This document shows, piece by piece, positions 35,831-43,353 of a stretch of DNA of 64,000 nt. The notes below the pieces were generated by a model. That model worked only from the letters and a program-made list of their open reading frames with translations, did no database searches and was not told where the DNA came from. Made by a program: the position numbers and the translations under genes. Position 1 is the first letter of the stretch. The number at the start of each line of letters is the position of its first letter. Origin of the DNA: a virus; the IMG/VR virus record IMGVR_UViG_3300022602_002157, positions 1 through 64,000 of that record; one strand, written 5' to 3'.

Positions 35831-36589
35831 ATGAAAATCAACGACATCTTTGAATCAACAACAGCAGGATCAATTAGCACCGTGGCAATGCCAATTGGTG
35901 AAGTAAAAAAGCGTGAATCAACTAAAGTTGATGGGCTTGAACCTGTAGCAAAAGCAATCAAGGCCAAGAAAAAAGGCCCTTACATGAATAGTCTTATCGA
36001 AGGTAAGATGAAAGAATTAGATTACGATCTAAAGAACATGAAGGATGCTGAATTTAAAAAGAAATATAAAATGTCTAAGGCTGAAATGAATAAAAGCCTA
36101 ACTGAAGAAGAAGTTATTGAAAGTGATATCATTCTTGTTCCAGGCCAAGGTCGTTCACAAAAAACAGGATTTATTAAACATGATCCTGATCGTGCAGAAC
36201 ACGAAGGTGAAACATTAAAGAATAGTCTACACACTATTGCACGTTCGGCAATGAAATTAGATAAACACTTACAGACTAAGGATGAATTCCCTGAATGGGT
36301 AAGTGAAAAAATTGGCGCTGTTAAAGCCATGATGACTAGTGTAATGCAATATTTAGTGAGCAAGGGTGAAATGCAAGGTGATGGTGACCTAGAAGAAGTA
36401 CGAGCACCAAGCACAGGTGGTACAATTGCAGGTGGCGTTGCTTTTGAAGGTAAAAAAGTTGACCGTTTTGTTAAACATGTTGAAAAGTCAGAAGAAAAAG
36501 CTGGCAAGTCAAAGAAAGATGCTGAGAGCATTGCATGGGCTACTGCTAACAAACGTGGCATGTTAGATAACAAGAATAAGAAGAAATAA
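35831..36589 (+). CDS. Internal-head-type protein with MKINDIFES N-terminus
   Basis: A 252-aa Lys/Glu-rich protein whose start MKINDIFESTT is nearly identical to that of the gene at 41303 and fits the capsid-targeting/prohead-protease pattern (cut after Glu). It contains DEFPEWVSEKIGAVKAMMTS, a helical segment common in such proteins, and ends with KAGKSKKDAESIAWATANKR. No enzyme is recognised. It is transcribed just ahead of the mosaic polyprotein, 2 bases apart, so the two are probably made and packaged together. Confidence 0.6.
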   Translation: MKINDIFESTTAGSISTVAMPIGEVKKRESTKVDGLEPVAKAIKAKKKGPYMNSLIEGKMKELDYDLKNMKDAEFKKKYKMSKAEMNKSLTEEEVIESDIILVPGQGRSQKTGFIKHDPDRAEHEGETLKNSLHTIARSAMKLDKHLQTKDEFPEWVSEKIGAVKAMMTSVMQYLVSKGEMQGDGDLEEVRAPSTGGTIAGGVAFEGKKVDRFVKHVEKSEEKAGKSKKDAESIAWATANKRGMLDNKNKKK

Positions 36590-36591
36590 TC

Positions 36592-39500
36592 ATGAGTTCA
36601 ATATTAAAAGGTATAACCATTAATGAAAGTCTGCAAGATGACTTTATTGAGTTAATGAAGTCTAAAGGTTACAATGTTAAGCCGCGTGGCAGTATTGAAC
36701 AACAAAAAGCAGAGCGTGACGCAATGTTGGCACAACGTGCTAAGGATCAGGCCAATGCGCCGGCGCCGGCTGCTCCAAGTCCAGAAGAAATTGCCAATGC
36801 TAAAGAAAAACTAGCACAACTAGAACGTGTGTTTGATAAGAATTATCAATACAGTGATGATCATAGTGTGTGGAGTAAAAACCACGATATCGCACAACAA
36901 ATCGGTAGTCTTAAAAAATTAATTGCACGTGGTGAGCAAGGTGTGGCGGAAGGCTCCGAGAACTTCAACGGCATAGACATTGACATGGACCTAGAAGGTG
37001 ACGAAATCATGGTGCGAGCCATGGCAAATGGTCGTGAACTGGGCCATGTGATTTTTGTGGAAGACGGAGAATATTTACTACCGCAGGATTTAGAAGTAGA
37101 CGAACGCTATCAAGGTCAAGGCATTGCCGCTACCATGTACGACTATGTAAAAAGCAAAGGTTATAAAATACGCCGCAGTTGCCGACAAACAGATGCAGGT
37201 GCTGGATTTTGGGCAAAACACCGTCCTAAACAAAATGTCTGGGAACAAGGTGTGGCGGAAGGCTCGGGCATGAATGTAGTCAAATCAGTCAAGGTAGGAA
37301 ACTTCAGACACGATTTGGTCAATACTGGAATGGGTTGGCAGGTTCGTATCTATAACGGTGATGAACTTTATGATACTGGGTTGAGCAAGAACTCTGAAGA
37401 AAAAGGTTTAGCCGCATTGGATAACTCAGTGGCATACACTAAAAAGCAACTAAACATTAAAGAGCAAGGTGTAGCGGAAAGTGAAAATAATAGTATTCCA
37501 CCCATTGGGATTAATGTGCGAAGCGACGGTGATATTGACTATGCTGATCTAATTGTTGATGGTAAAAAGAAATATGAATCCAGAAACACTGATAGCCTCA
37601 ACCCATATGTTGGGAAAACAGTTGGCATTATTAGAACCGGTAGTGGACCCGCAGTTGCAATTGGTCAAGCAACAATAGGCGAACCCATAGTAGCAGATGA
37701 AGAAAAGTTTAACAAACTTAGAAAAAAGCATCTAGTTCCAAAAGGTAGTAGGTTTGATATAGATAGCAATGGTACAAAATACTTGTATCCAATCATTGAT
37801 CCTGTACGCTGGGACGATGAAAAGTTGGTAAAGCAAAGGGGCATAGTTGCTAGAAAGATCGAAGAGCAAGGAGTGGCGGAAGGCGTTCCTCAACCTGGTA
37901 AATCATCTGGCAAACCTATATCTTGGATTGATCCTACCAAAGTTGTAACAAAATATCTAACGCTAGACGAGATATTCGATTCAGTATCAGGCATACCATA
38001 CTATAACAATGTTGTTGATGATCGTGACAAAAAAGACTTTACTTGGGGAGTAACTAAAAGAGTAATTCAATATGCAAAAGAATTAGTCACACGACCTGAT
38101 TCCTACAAAAACTGGCCTCCTATAATAGTCTTAGATGGCAAACTACAGGACGGGGCACATCGTATATCCACTATATACTTGATGCAACAAAGAGTTCAGC
38201 CAAACGACCCAATTTGGAAAAATGCTAAACTAAAAGTAGAATTTGGATCAAAAAATAATGTAAAGCAAGATATGGCGGAAGGCTCTTTGAATGAGTTCTC
38301 GATGGGCGATGACGGAGAAGATCCAACCGATAACTATCCTTGTTACGATTGCGGTAGCACTATATTCTTGCATCATACTAAACTATGTGATTTAGCAGAA
38401 GATAATGCCATACGAGATTTGCCAGCAAAACCAGGATCACAACATTGGACTGGTCAAATTCCAAAAGGATTACATCCTATTCCGGGATTACAGGAAGGAC
38501 AAGGTGTGGCGGAAGAAAAATGCCCACATTGCGGTGGTGAGTTAGTCAGTGAAGATATGATTAACGAAAAGAAAGATGCCTGCTACTACAAAGTCAAGAG
38601 CCGTTATAAAGTATGGCCCAGTGCATATGCAAGTGGTGCATTAGTTAAGTGCCGCAAAGCTGGTGCTAGTAACTGGGGCAATGGTGGAAAGAAAAATGAA
38701 AGTTCTATACTAGAAGGTATCGAGCAAGTTGATGAAAACTTACACCAATGGTTCAAAGAAAAGTGGGTACGATTTGGCCCCGATGGAAAGATTCGCGGTG
38801 ACTGTGCTAGAGGTAGTGATAGTGAAGGTAAGCCAAAATGTTTGCCACAAAGTAAAGCACATGCATTAGGTAAAAAAGGTCGTGCAAGTGCCGCTGCCAG
38901 AAAACGCAGAGAGGATCCTAATCCAGAACGTCATGGCCCAGCACACAATGTTGCCACTAAAAAGAAATCAAATGAAGCCGCTAATCCAGCACAACAGGCT
39001 GCTATTGCTATCAATATGAAAAAGCATCATCAAAAGCCAAAGAATGAGGCTGTTGGTGATGTCGATTTAGAATCAGCATATAGACGAGCCTTAGAAATTA
39101 CAAAACAAATTAAGTATGATGACACTGCAACACAAATCATTGTAGAAATTCAAATGCTTGCAGAAAAAACAGGCATCGATATGAAACAACTTAATTGGGC
39201 TATTGATGATGTGCGTGAAGCAAAAAATCAATTAGAAAGCGCCGTATATGGTCTTGATGAAGTATTCAAAGAGGCTATGGAACAACAGCAATATCGTGAT
39301 GAAGAAGGTATTGACGAAGATACAGCATATGGCGGTGGTATGGGTCAAGGTCACACAGGACAATCATATCGTAAGTTTACTCCAAAGAGTGCAGGTACAT
39401 TTAATGAAATGGATAGTTTCGATAACGGAACACACTATACACCTAAAATGGCAGGCACGTTTAAAGAAAGCAAATTAAAAGAAGAGCCAGATACATCAGG

Positions 39501-39750
39501 CCCAATTGGAACACAACCGGGTGGTTGGAGAACATATAGAGCAAAAAGTGCCGGCACAAAAATGAAAAAAGAAAGTTCTATTATGAAAGGTCTTAAAGAG
39601 ACTGATAGTACAGGAACTAGTGTAGGTTCAGCAGGTGCAGGTGGTGGTGCAATGGTAGGTGGCCCAACAACATACGAACAAGAGTTTGATCCTTTCAAGC
39701 GTAAGGGCGCAAGACGTATTACAGCAATGACATATGAAGGCAAAAAATAA
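36592..39750 (+). CDS. Mosaic polyprotein with QGVAEG seams
   Basis: A 1052-aa protein built of unrelated small domains separated by six QGVAEG-like seams at residues about 115, 218, 291, 425, 558 and 636. Between them I see a GNAT acetyltransferase (VDERYQGQGIAATMYDYVKS), a short beta unit, an ASCH-like domain (KKYESRNTDSLNPYVGK, GQATIGEP), a ParB-like domain (PPIIVLDGKLQDGAHRISTI), and zinc-binding units (CYDCGS, CPHCGGEL). The C-terminus has three TPKSAGTF-like repeats. V-A-E/G resembles the T4 gp21 site (I/L-x-E). I infer a packaged polyprotein cut into effectors during head maturation. Confidence 0.7.
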   Translation: MSSILKGITINESLQDDFIELMKSKGYNVKPRGSIEQQKAERDAMLAQRAKDQANAPAPAAPSPEEIANAKEKLAQLERVFDKNYQYSDDHSVWSKNHDIAQQIGSLKKLIARGEQGVAEGSENFNGIDIDMDLEGDEIMVRAMANGRELGHVIFVEDGEYLLPQDLEVDERYQGQGIAATMYDYVKSKGYKIRRSCRQTDAGAGFWAKHRPKQNVWEQGVAEGSGMNVVKSVKVGNFRHDLVNTGMGWQVRIYNGDELYDTGLSKNSEEKGLAALDNSVAYTKKQLNIKEQGVAESENNSIPPIGINVRSDGDIDYADLIVDGKKKYESRNTDSLNPYVGKTVGIIRTGSGPAVAIGQATIGEPIVADEEKFNKLRKKHLVPKGSRFDIDSNGTKYLYPIIDPVRWDDEKLVKQRGIVARKIEEQGVAEGVPQPGKSSGKPISWIDPTKVVTKYLTLDEIFDSVSGIPYYNNVVDDRDKKDFTWGVTKRVIQYAKELVTRPDSYKNWPPIIVLDGKLQDGAHRISTIYLMQQRVQPNDPIWKNAKLKVEFGSKNNVKQDMAEGSLNEFSMGDDGEDPTDNYPCYDCGSTIFLHHTKLCDLAEDNAIRDLPAKPGSQHWTGQIPKGLHPIPGLQEGQGVAEEKCPHCGGELVSEDMINEKKDACYYKVKSRYKVWPSAYASGALVKCRKAGASNWGNGGKKNESSILEGIEQVDENLHQWFKEKWVRFGPDGKIRGDCARGSDSEGKPKCLPQSKAHALGKKGRASAAARKRREDPNPERHGPAHNVATKKKSNEAANPAQQAAIAINMKKHHQKPKNEAVGDVDLESAYRRALEITKQIKYDDTATQIIVEIQMLAEKTGIDMKQLNWAIDDVREAKNQLESAVYGLDEVFKEAMEQQQYRDEEGIDEDTAYGGGMGQGHTGQSYRKFTPKSAGTFNEMDSFDNGTHYTPKMAGTFKESKLKEEPDTSGPIGTQPGGWRTYRAKSAGTKMKKESSIMKGLKETDSTGTSVGSAGAGGGAMVGGPTTYEQEFDPFKRKGARRITAMTYEGKK
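36934..38519 (+). repeat. Six interspersed copies of a 23-bp seam repeat
   Basis: Copies start at 36934, 37243, 37462, 37864, 38263 and 38497, with consensus core CAAGGTGTGGCGGAAGG. All are in the same reading frame and are GC-richer than the surrounding gene. The intervals (about 200-400 bases) each hold one domain. The fifth copy is the most diverged (CAAGATATGGCGGAAGG). Confidence 0.9.
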
Positions 39751-40190
39751 TGTTAGCAGATCAATTAAAAGTTTTATTAGGTAGTACATTTGTAGTTTAT
39801 ACAAAAACACATGGATTTCACTGGAATATTGAAGGCCCTGATTTCCCACAGTATCATAAGTTTTTGAAAAAAATGTATGAAGAAACTTATGAAACAATAG
39901 ATGTTATTGCTGAATACATTAGAACATTAGATAGTTATAGCCCAGGTAGTTTAGGTCGTATGCTTGAACTAACTATCATTGAAGAACAATATAAAATTCC
40001 ACGTGCTGAGTTAATGTTAGCAGAACTATTAGCAGACTGTGAAAAAATGATTGCGTTAGTTGTAGAAATTTTTAATGTTGCTACGCAAGAAAATCAACAA
40101 GGCATTGCAAATTACATGGCAGAGTTACAAGACCTTTATTCACAGAAGGCTTGGATGTTAAAAGCAACACTTAAGAAACAACGTGCATAA
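39750..40190 (+). CDS. dps: Dps-like ferritin (DNA protection during starvation)
   Basis: A 146-aa ferritin-like protein with the Dps ferroxidase pattern: HGFHWNIEGPDF, QYHKF and TIDVIAEYIRTLD give His24, His36, Asp51 and Glu55 at the intersubunit iron site. Dps oxidises Fe(II) with peroxide and can bind DNA. Slightly shorter than E. coli Dps (167 aa), lacking its Lys-rich N-terminal tail. It starts within the stop codon of the polyprotein gene (TAATG), so it is co-translated with it, and might protect or be packaged with phage DNA. Confidence 0.85.
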   Translation: MLADQLKVLLGSTFVVYTKTHGFHWNIEGPDFPQYHKFLKKMYEETYETIDVIAEYIRTLDSYSPGSLGRMLELTIIEEQYKIPRAELMLAELLADCEKMIALVVEIFNVATQENQQGIANYMAELQDLYSQKAWMLKATLKKQRA

Positions 40191-40660
40191 TGAAACCCAG
40201 TGAAATTGTTGACGAGTACAAAGTAGACAATAAAGAAGGTTGGGGTGCAGTACCTTATAATCAAGACGTTGATTACTTTGGCTTACGTGTATTAATGAAA
40301 CCTAGCACATTTTTAAAACTAGCATTACCATTAAATGCTCCTGTTAGTGTGAACAAAATTATCAAACATTTAGAAGGTGGTGGTTCATTAGGGGCGCCCT
40401 TTTTAGATATATCTATTCCAATGAATTGGGACAATGGAGATTTCAGCGAACCTGCTAAAGTCAAAGGACATGAAGGTAGAAATCGTATGATGGCTATTCA
40501 ACATGTCGATGGTGATAAACCTGTTGAAGTTCATATCTTCCCTAAGGGAGGATATCGTAACAGAGATATGACACCTGATTTTGTAAAAAACTTAAATAAA
40601 CACTTGACAAATCAAGCCGGCACTGATATAATCAAGGGACCGTTGTTTACTGTAGAGTAA
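40190..40660 (+). CDS. Unrecognised protein, weakly ParB-like
   Basis: A 156-aa protein, coupled to dps by a one-base overlap. VDYFGLRVLMKPSTFLKLAL, FLDISIPMNWDNGDF and KVKGHEGRNRMMAI, then VEVHIF, recall the layout of ParB/sulfiredoxin-like domains, where a G-x-H-R turn sits in the active site, and the ParB-like domain of the polyprotein upstream. The similarity is weak and by eye. Its 3' end contains a consensus promoter for the next gene. Confidence 0.45.
   Translation: MKPSEIVDEYKVDNKEGWGAVPYNQDVDYFGLRVLMKPSTFLKLALPLNAPVSVNKIIKHLEGGGSLGAPFLDISIPMNWDNGDFSEPAKVKGHEGRNRMMAIQHVDGDKPVEVHIFPKGGYRNRDMTPDFVKNLNKHLTNQAGTDIIKGPLFTVE
40604..40632 (+). promoter_or_regulatory. Consensus sigma70 promoter
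   Basis: TTGACA, 17-bp spacer, TATAAT, a perfect match to the bacterial consensus, inside the 3' end of the preceding coding sequence and 30 bases before the ATG at 40663. Confidence 0.75.
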
Positions 40661-40662
40661 TC

Positions 40663-41259
40663 ATGAACCGAAAAGATTATACAAATTTTTTACAAAAGAA
40701 TTTTCTACCACAAGATTTGTTTGATTCTTTGTTACAAACTAAAGAATCATATGTGACTAGAAAAAATATTTTTGTAAATGCTGATGAAACTATAGAATAT
40801 GTTGATGAAGGCTCAGAAGGTTGGGTTCGTAATCGCGCCACTGATTTAGATGCATTATCTCCCATCTTTAATGAATATTTTATTCAATTATTTAAAACAA
40901 CTAAACAACGTCTAATACAAGAGGGAGCAGTAAACCCTAGATTACACGGAGTACGTTTTTATCGTAACAATGAATCTATGCCCTGGCATAAAGATTATAA
41001 CGTAGAAGAAATCCCCGAACTTAAAAGATTACTTACAGTTTATATGATAAATCCTGTTCTTCCTCAAGAACAATATGATAAATTTATAGTAAGTGTTTAT
41101 CCAAACAGTCCCGGACATTGGGGATTGGGATTTAAAACTGATTTAGAACCAAACTTAATTTTAGGACACAATCAATTATTTGGTCATGAATTTATTAATT
41201 CTGGAGCACCATATGACGTAAATCGTGATGTTTTAACTATGCTTTGGTGGGACGAATAA
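40663..41259 (+). CDS. Possible 2-oxoglutarate/Fe(II) oxygenase-like protein
   Basis: A 198-aa protein. MPWHKDYNVEE could be the H-x-D metal pair, LLTVYMINPVLP a core strand, and GHNQLFGHEFINSG with a later Arg (NRDVLTMLWW) the distal His and 2OG-binding Arg. This order fits a double-stranded beta-helix oxygenase, although spacing is approximate. It would be expressed early from the consensus promoter. Substrate unknown. Confidence 0.45.
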   Translation: MNRKDYTNFLQKNFLPQDLFDSLLQTKESYVTRKNIFVNADETIEYVDEGSEGWVRNRATDLDALSPIFNEYFIQLFKTTKQRLIQEGAVNPRLHGVRFYRNNESMPWHKDYNVEEIPELKRLLTVYMINPVLPQEQYDKFIVSVYPNSPGHWGLGFKTDLEPNLILGHNQLFGHEFINSGAPYDVNRDVLTMLWWDE

Positions 41260-41271
41260 AATAAATAATAT

Positions 41272-41279
41272 GATAAATA
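41272..41279 (+). promoter_or_regulatory. Late promoter-like GATAAATA
   Basis: Octamer 23 bases before the ATG at 41303, preceded by T/A-rich sequence. Confidence 0.55.
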
Positions 41280-41302
41280 CTATTTGAATCAGGGAAACTA
41301 TT

Positions 41303-41641
41303 ATGAAAATTAATGAACTTTTTGAAAGCAAGCACGATGAATGGGATGAGGACGATGTTCCTAGTGTTCCTAGTGATCCTGATTCAGACAAAATTCCTCA
41401 TATTCTAATGCAAATGAAAAAAGCAATAGATGTACAGGGCAATTATCCTATCACATTTAAAGATGGCACTAAGACAAAAATTCCTCTTAGTGATATCGTT
41501 AAGTTTGTAGAAAAATACGTAACCCTTAAACCCATGGACCGCGAAAAAATGCAAGACGTAGCAGGTCAAAGCAAAGAAAACTTTGACATGATTCTAAAAC
41601 ATTTCCGCGGCGAAACAGCACCAAAGAGTATTTACCAATGA
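41303..41641 (+). CDS. Small internal-head-type protein with MKINELFES N-terminus
   Basis: A 112-aa protein starting MKINELFESKHDEWDEDD. The first nine residues repeat the start of the gene at 35831 with small changes, the style of a removable capsid-targeting peptide. The rest (PHILMQMKKAIDVQGNYPIT, LSDIVKFVEKYVTLKPMDRE) is a compact alpha/beta domain that I do not recognise. It overlaps the secreted nuclease gene by 4 bases. Confidence 0.55.
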   Translation: MKINELFESKHDEWDEDDVPSVPSDPDSDKIPHILMQMKKAIDVQGNYPITFKDGTKTKIPLSDIVKFVEKYVTLKPMDREKMQDVAGQSKENFDMILKHFRGETAPKSIYQ

Positions 41642-42471
41642 AAAAAATTATTTTAATGTTATCATTAGTCCTATCAGGACTAATCTATAGTACACCTAGT
41701 TTTGCTTGGAATCAGCGTCAGCCATTCCCAGTACAGCAATGTCAAGCACATGCCCCATATGGCTTTCCTAATGCACAAGGTGTACAACCATTGTGTCAGC
41801 AAGCGTATCTAGTTGGTTACGATGCGGCTGCAAAACTTCCTAAATTTGTAACTTATGAACTACTTCCACAAAACGCTATTGGCTGTGTTGCTCGCACAAA
41901 TGCTTTTGCTACTAATCAATTTGTACCAAATGGAGCCACTCCCGGCGATTACGCTGGTACAGGATACGACAAAGGGCACATGGCTCCAGATGGAGACTTA
42001 TCATGGGACACTCAAGTTGAATTTGAATCCTTTTTAATGACTAACATGAGTCCACAAGCAGGCTCATTAAATCGCGGTATTTGGAAGTTGTTAGAAACTA
42101 GTGTACGTGGTTGGGCAGTACAGCGCAATCAAAGTTACACAGTTTATGTTGGTGGTATCTATGGCCCCGGCGACAAGACAATTGGTAAGGGCGTAGTTGT
42201 TCCTCATGCTTTCTATAAGATTGTTATCAACAATCAAACTAAAGAGATTGCAGGTTGGGCATTCCCACACGTTGCACCATATCCTAACTTAGGTAATGAT
42301 TTAACTAAGTTCCGTGTTCCAGTACAACAGATTGAACAGCAAGCAGGTGTTCAATATGCATTCCCACAAGGTGCAATTGAATTGCAACCTGGCAAAGAAT
42401 GGCCTGTTGACTTCGGTGCTCTTACAAATGCAAAACGTGCCAAATGCGGCGCAAATGCAAGTAACGATTGA
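41638..42471 (+). CDS. Secreted DNA/RNA non-specific endonuclease
   Basis: A 277-aa NUC1-family nuclease. A Sec signal peptide (MKKIILMLSLVLSGLIYS, cleaved near FAWNQ) precedes the catalytic motif YDKGHMAP, the D-R/K-G-H site of NucA/EndoG enzymes with general-base His, and TNMSPQ followed by NRGIWKLLE, which supplies the metal-binding Asn. It should act in the periplasm or outside the cell on DNA and RNA. Six Cys may form disulfides. It is the first of a run of exported proteins; it may block incoming phage DNA or release nucleotides. Confidence 0.88.
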   Translation: MKKIILMLSLVLSGLIYSTPSFAWNQRQPFPVQQCQAHAPYGFPNAQGVQPLCQQAYLVGYDAAAKLPKFVTYELLPQNAIGCVARTNAFATNQFVPNGATPGDYAGTGYDKGHMAPDGDLSWDTQVEFESFLMTNMSPQAGSLNRGIWKLLETSVRGWAVQRNQSYTVYVGGIYGPGDKTIGKGVVVPHAFYKIVINNQTKEIAGWAFPHVAPYPNLGNDLTKFRVPVQQIEQQAGVQYAFPQGAIELQPGKEWPVDFGALTNAKRAKCGANASND

Positions 42472-42549
42472 TAATCAATATCCGGTGTATCCTGAGGACG
42501 ATGGCACAGATCGTCCCAGGAACCCATACAGCCCAGTATAGGAGTCTCA

Positions 42550-42942
42550 ATGAAAAAACTTACTGCATTACTAGTTTTAATATCACTAACAGGCTGCGCA
42601 CAAGTAGGTAAACTCACAGATATGATTCCAAGTCGTTGGGATCCTAATCAAAGCAAAATTGTTACAGACCTTCGTCAAAGCACACAAAATTTTGATTGTT
42701 CACAAGATGTTTCTAGTCAGTTAAAAAACATCTATGCTGAAGTTCAATGGTTTGAATTATACAGCGAAAGCAAGAACACAAAAGACGTACTACACCTTGT
42801 AGAAACACTAAAAGACACAACAACTGAATTCAATGATAGATTGAAACAGGGACCAGTAAGTCCATTGTATTGTGATCTAAAGAAAAAAATCTTAATACAA
42901 GAAGCCGATACAATTGCACATACTGTGCAAGGGAGATGGTAA
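42550..42942 (+). CDS. Predicted lipoprotein
   Basis: A 130-aa protein with a lipoprotein signal: MKKLTALLVLISLTGC ends in the lipobox LTGC, so Cys16 would be lipidated. The mature part is charged and helical with two further Cys (FDCSQD, LYCDLKKK). AGGAG lies upstream of the ATG. Function unknown; it could be an outer-membrane spanin-like partner or part of the exported cassette. Confidence 0.7.
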   Translation: MKKLTALLVLISLTGCAQVGKLTDMIPSRWDPNQSKIVTDLRQSTQNFDCSQDVSSQLKNIYAEVQWFELYSESKNTKDVLHLVETLKDTTTEFNDRLKQGPVSPLYCDLKKKILIQEADTIAHTVQGRW

Positions 42943-42943
42943 C

Positions 42944-43180
42944 ATGCAACAACAATTAGAACAACTAGCAACAGTTAACGCACCATGGGCACAACAACGT
43001 GCCCAATATGCATTGCAAGTAGGACAGGCTGTTCAACAAGGACAGTTAAGTCCAAGTGAGGCTAAAGAAATATTAGCCGATTTAATCAACGTAGATAAAC
43101 TAAACCAAGAAGCCTCAGACGATGAAATGAGAGCGGCATTAGTGTTTGGTGTTACACAACTAGCAATGATGCTAGGTTAA
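42944..43180 (+). CDS. Small helical Gln-rich protein
   Basis: A 78-aa protein, all-helical in appearance (QQQLEQLATVNAPWAQQRAQ, SPSEAKEILADLINVDKL). It starts 1 base after the lipoprotein gene with GGGAGATGG as ribosome site. It has no signal peptide, so it is probably a cytoplasmic partner in the exported-protein operon. Function unknown. Confidence 0.55.
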   Translation: MQQQLEQLATVNAPWAQQRAQYALQVGQAVQQGQLSPSEAKEILADLINVDKLNQEASDDEMRAALVFGVTQLAMMLG

Positions 43181-43184
43181 AAGA

Positions 43185-43248
43185 ACTCAGCCTTAGGACC
43201 GAGTACGCGGCTACTGCGTGAACAAATAGAATTCGCTACTCTATTTGT
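43185..43248 (+). ncRNA. Three consecutive hairpins, possible structured RNA
   Basis: ACTC/GAGT (43185-43204), ACGC/GCGT (43205-43219) and ACAAATAGA/TCTATTTGT (43222-43248) follow one another with almost no spacing in a 173-base non-coding gap. The third stem is a perfect 9 bp. No U-run follows. It does not fold as a tRNA. It could be a 3' UTR element or small RNA. Confidence 0.4.
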
Positions 43249-43301
43249 CAAAGTGAGCACCTACCAACTTATTGTATACATATATTTCGCTTGCCGGTTG
43301 T

Positions 43302-43309
43302 ATTAAATA
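43302..43309 (+). promoter_or_regulatory. Late promoter-like ATTAAATA
   Basis: Weaker octamer variant (TAAATA core) 44 bases before the ATG at 43354, in the only large gap of the exported-protein cassette. Confidence 0.3.
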
Positions 43310-43353
43310 CATACTCATATTGTACTTACAACAATAATAATAAAGGTGAAAAT

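Noticed and set aside
36934-38519. Regularly spaced short repeats considered as a CRISPR array
   Set aside because: Repeats are in frame within one large gene, spacing is 200-400 bases and intervals encode protein domains.
43181-43290. Possible tRNA in the gap before the Asn-rich protein
   Set aside because: There is no acceptor stem pairing, no TTC-type T loop and no CCA; the hairpins do not form a cloverleaf.
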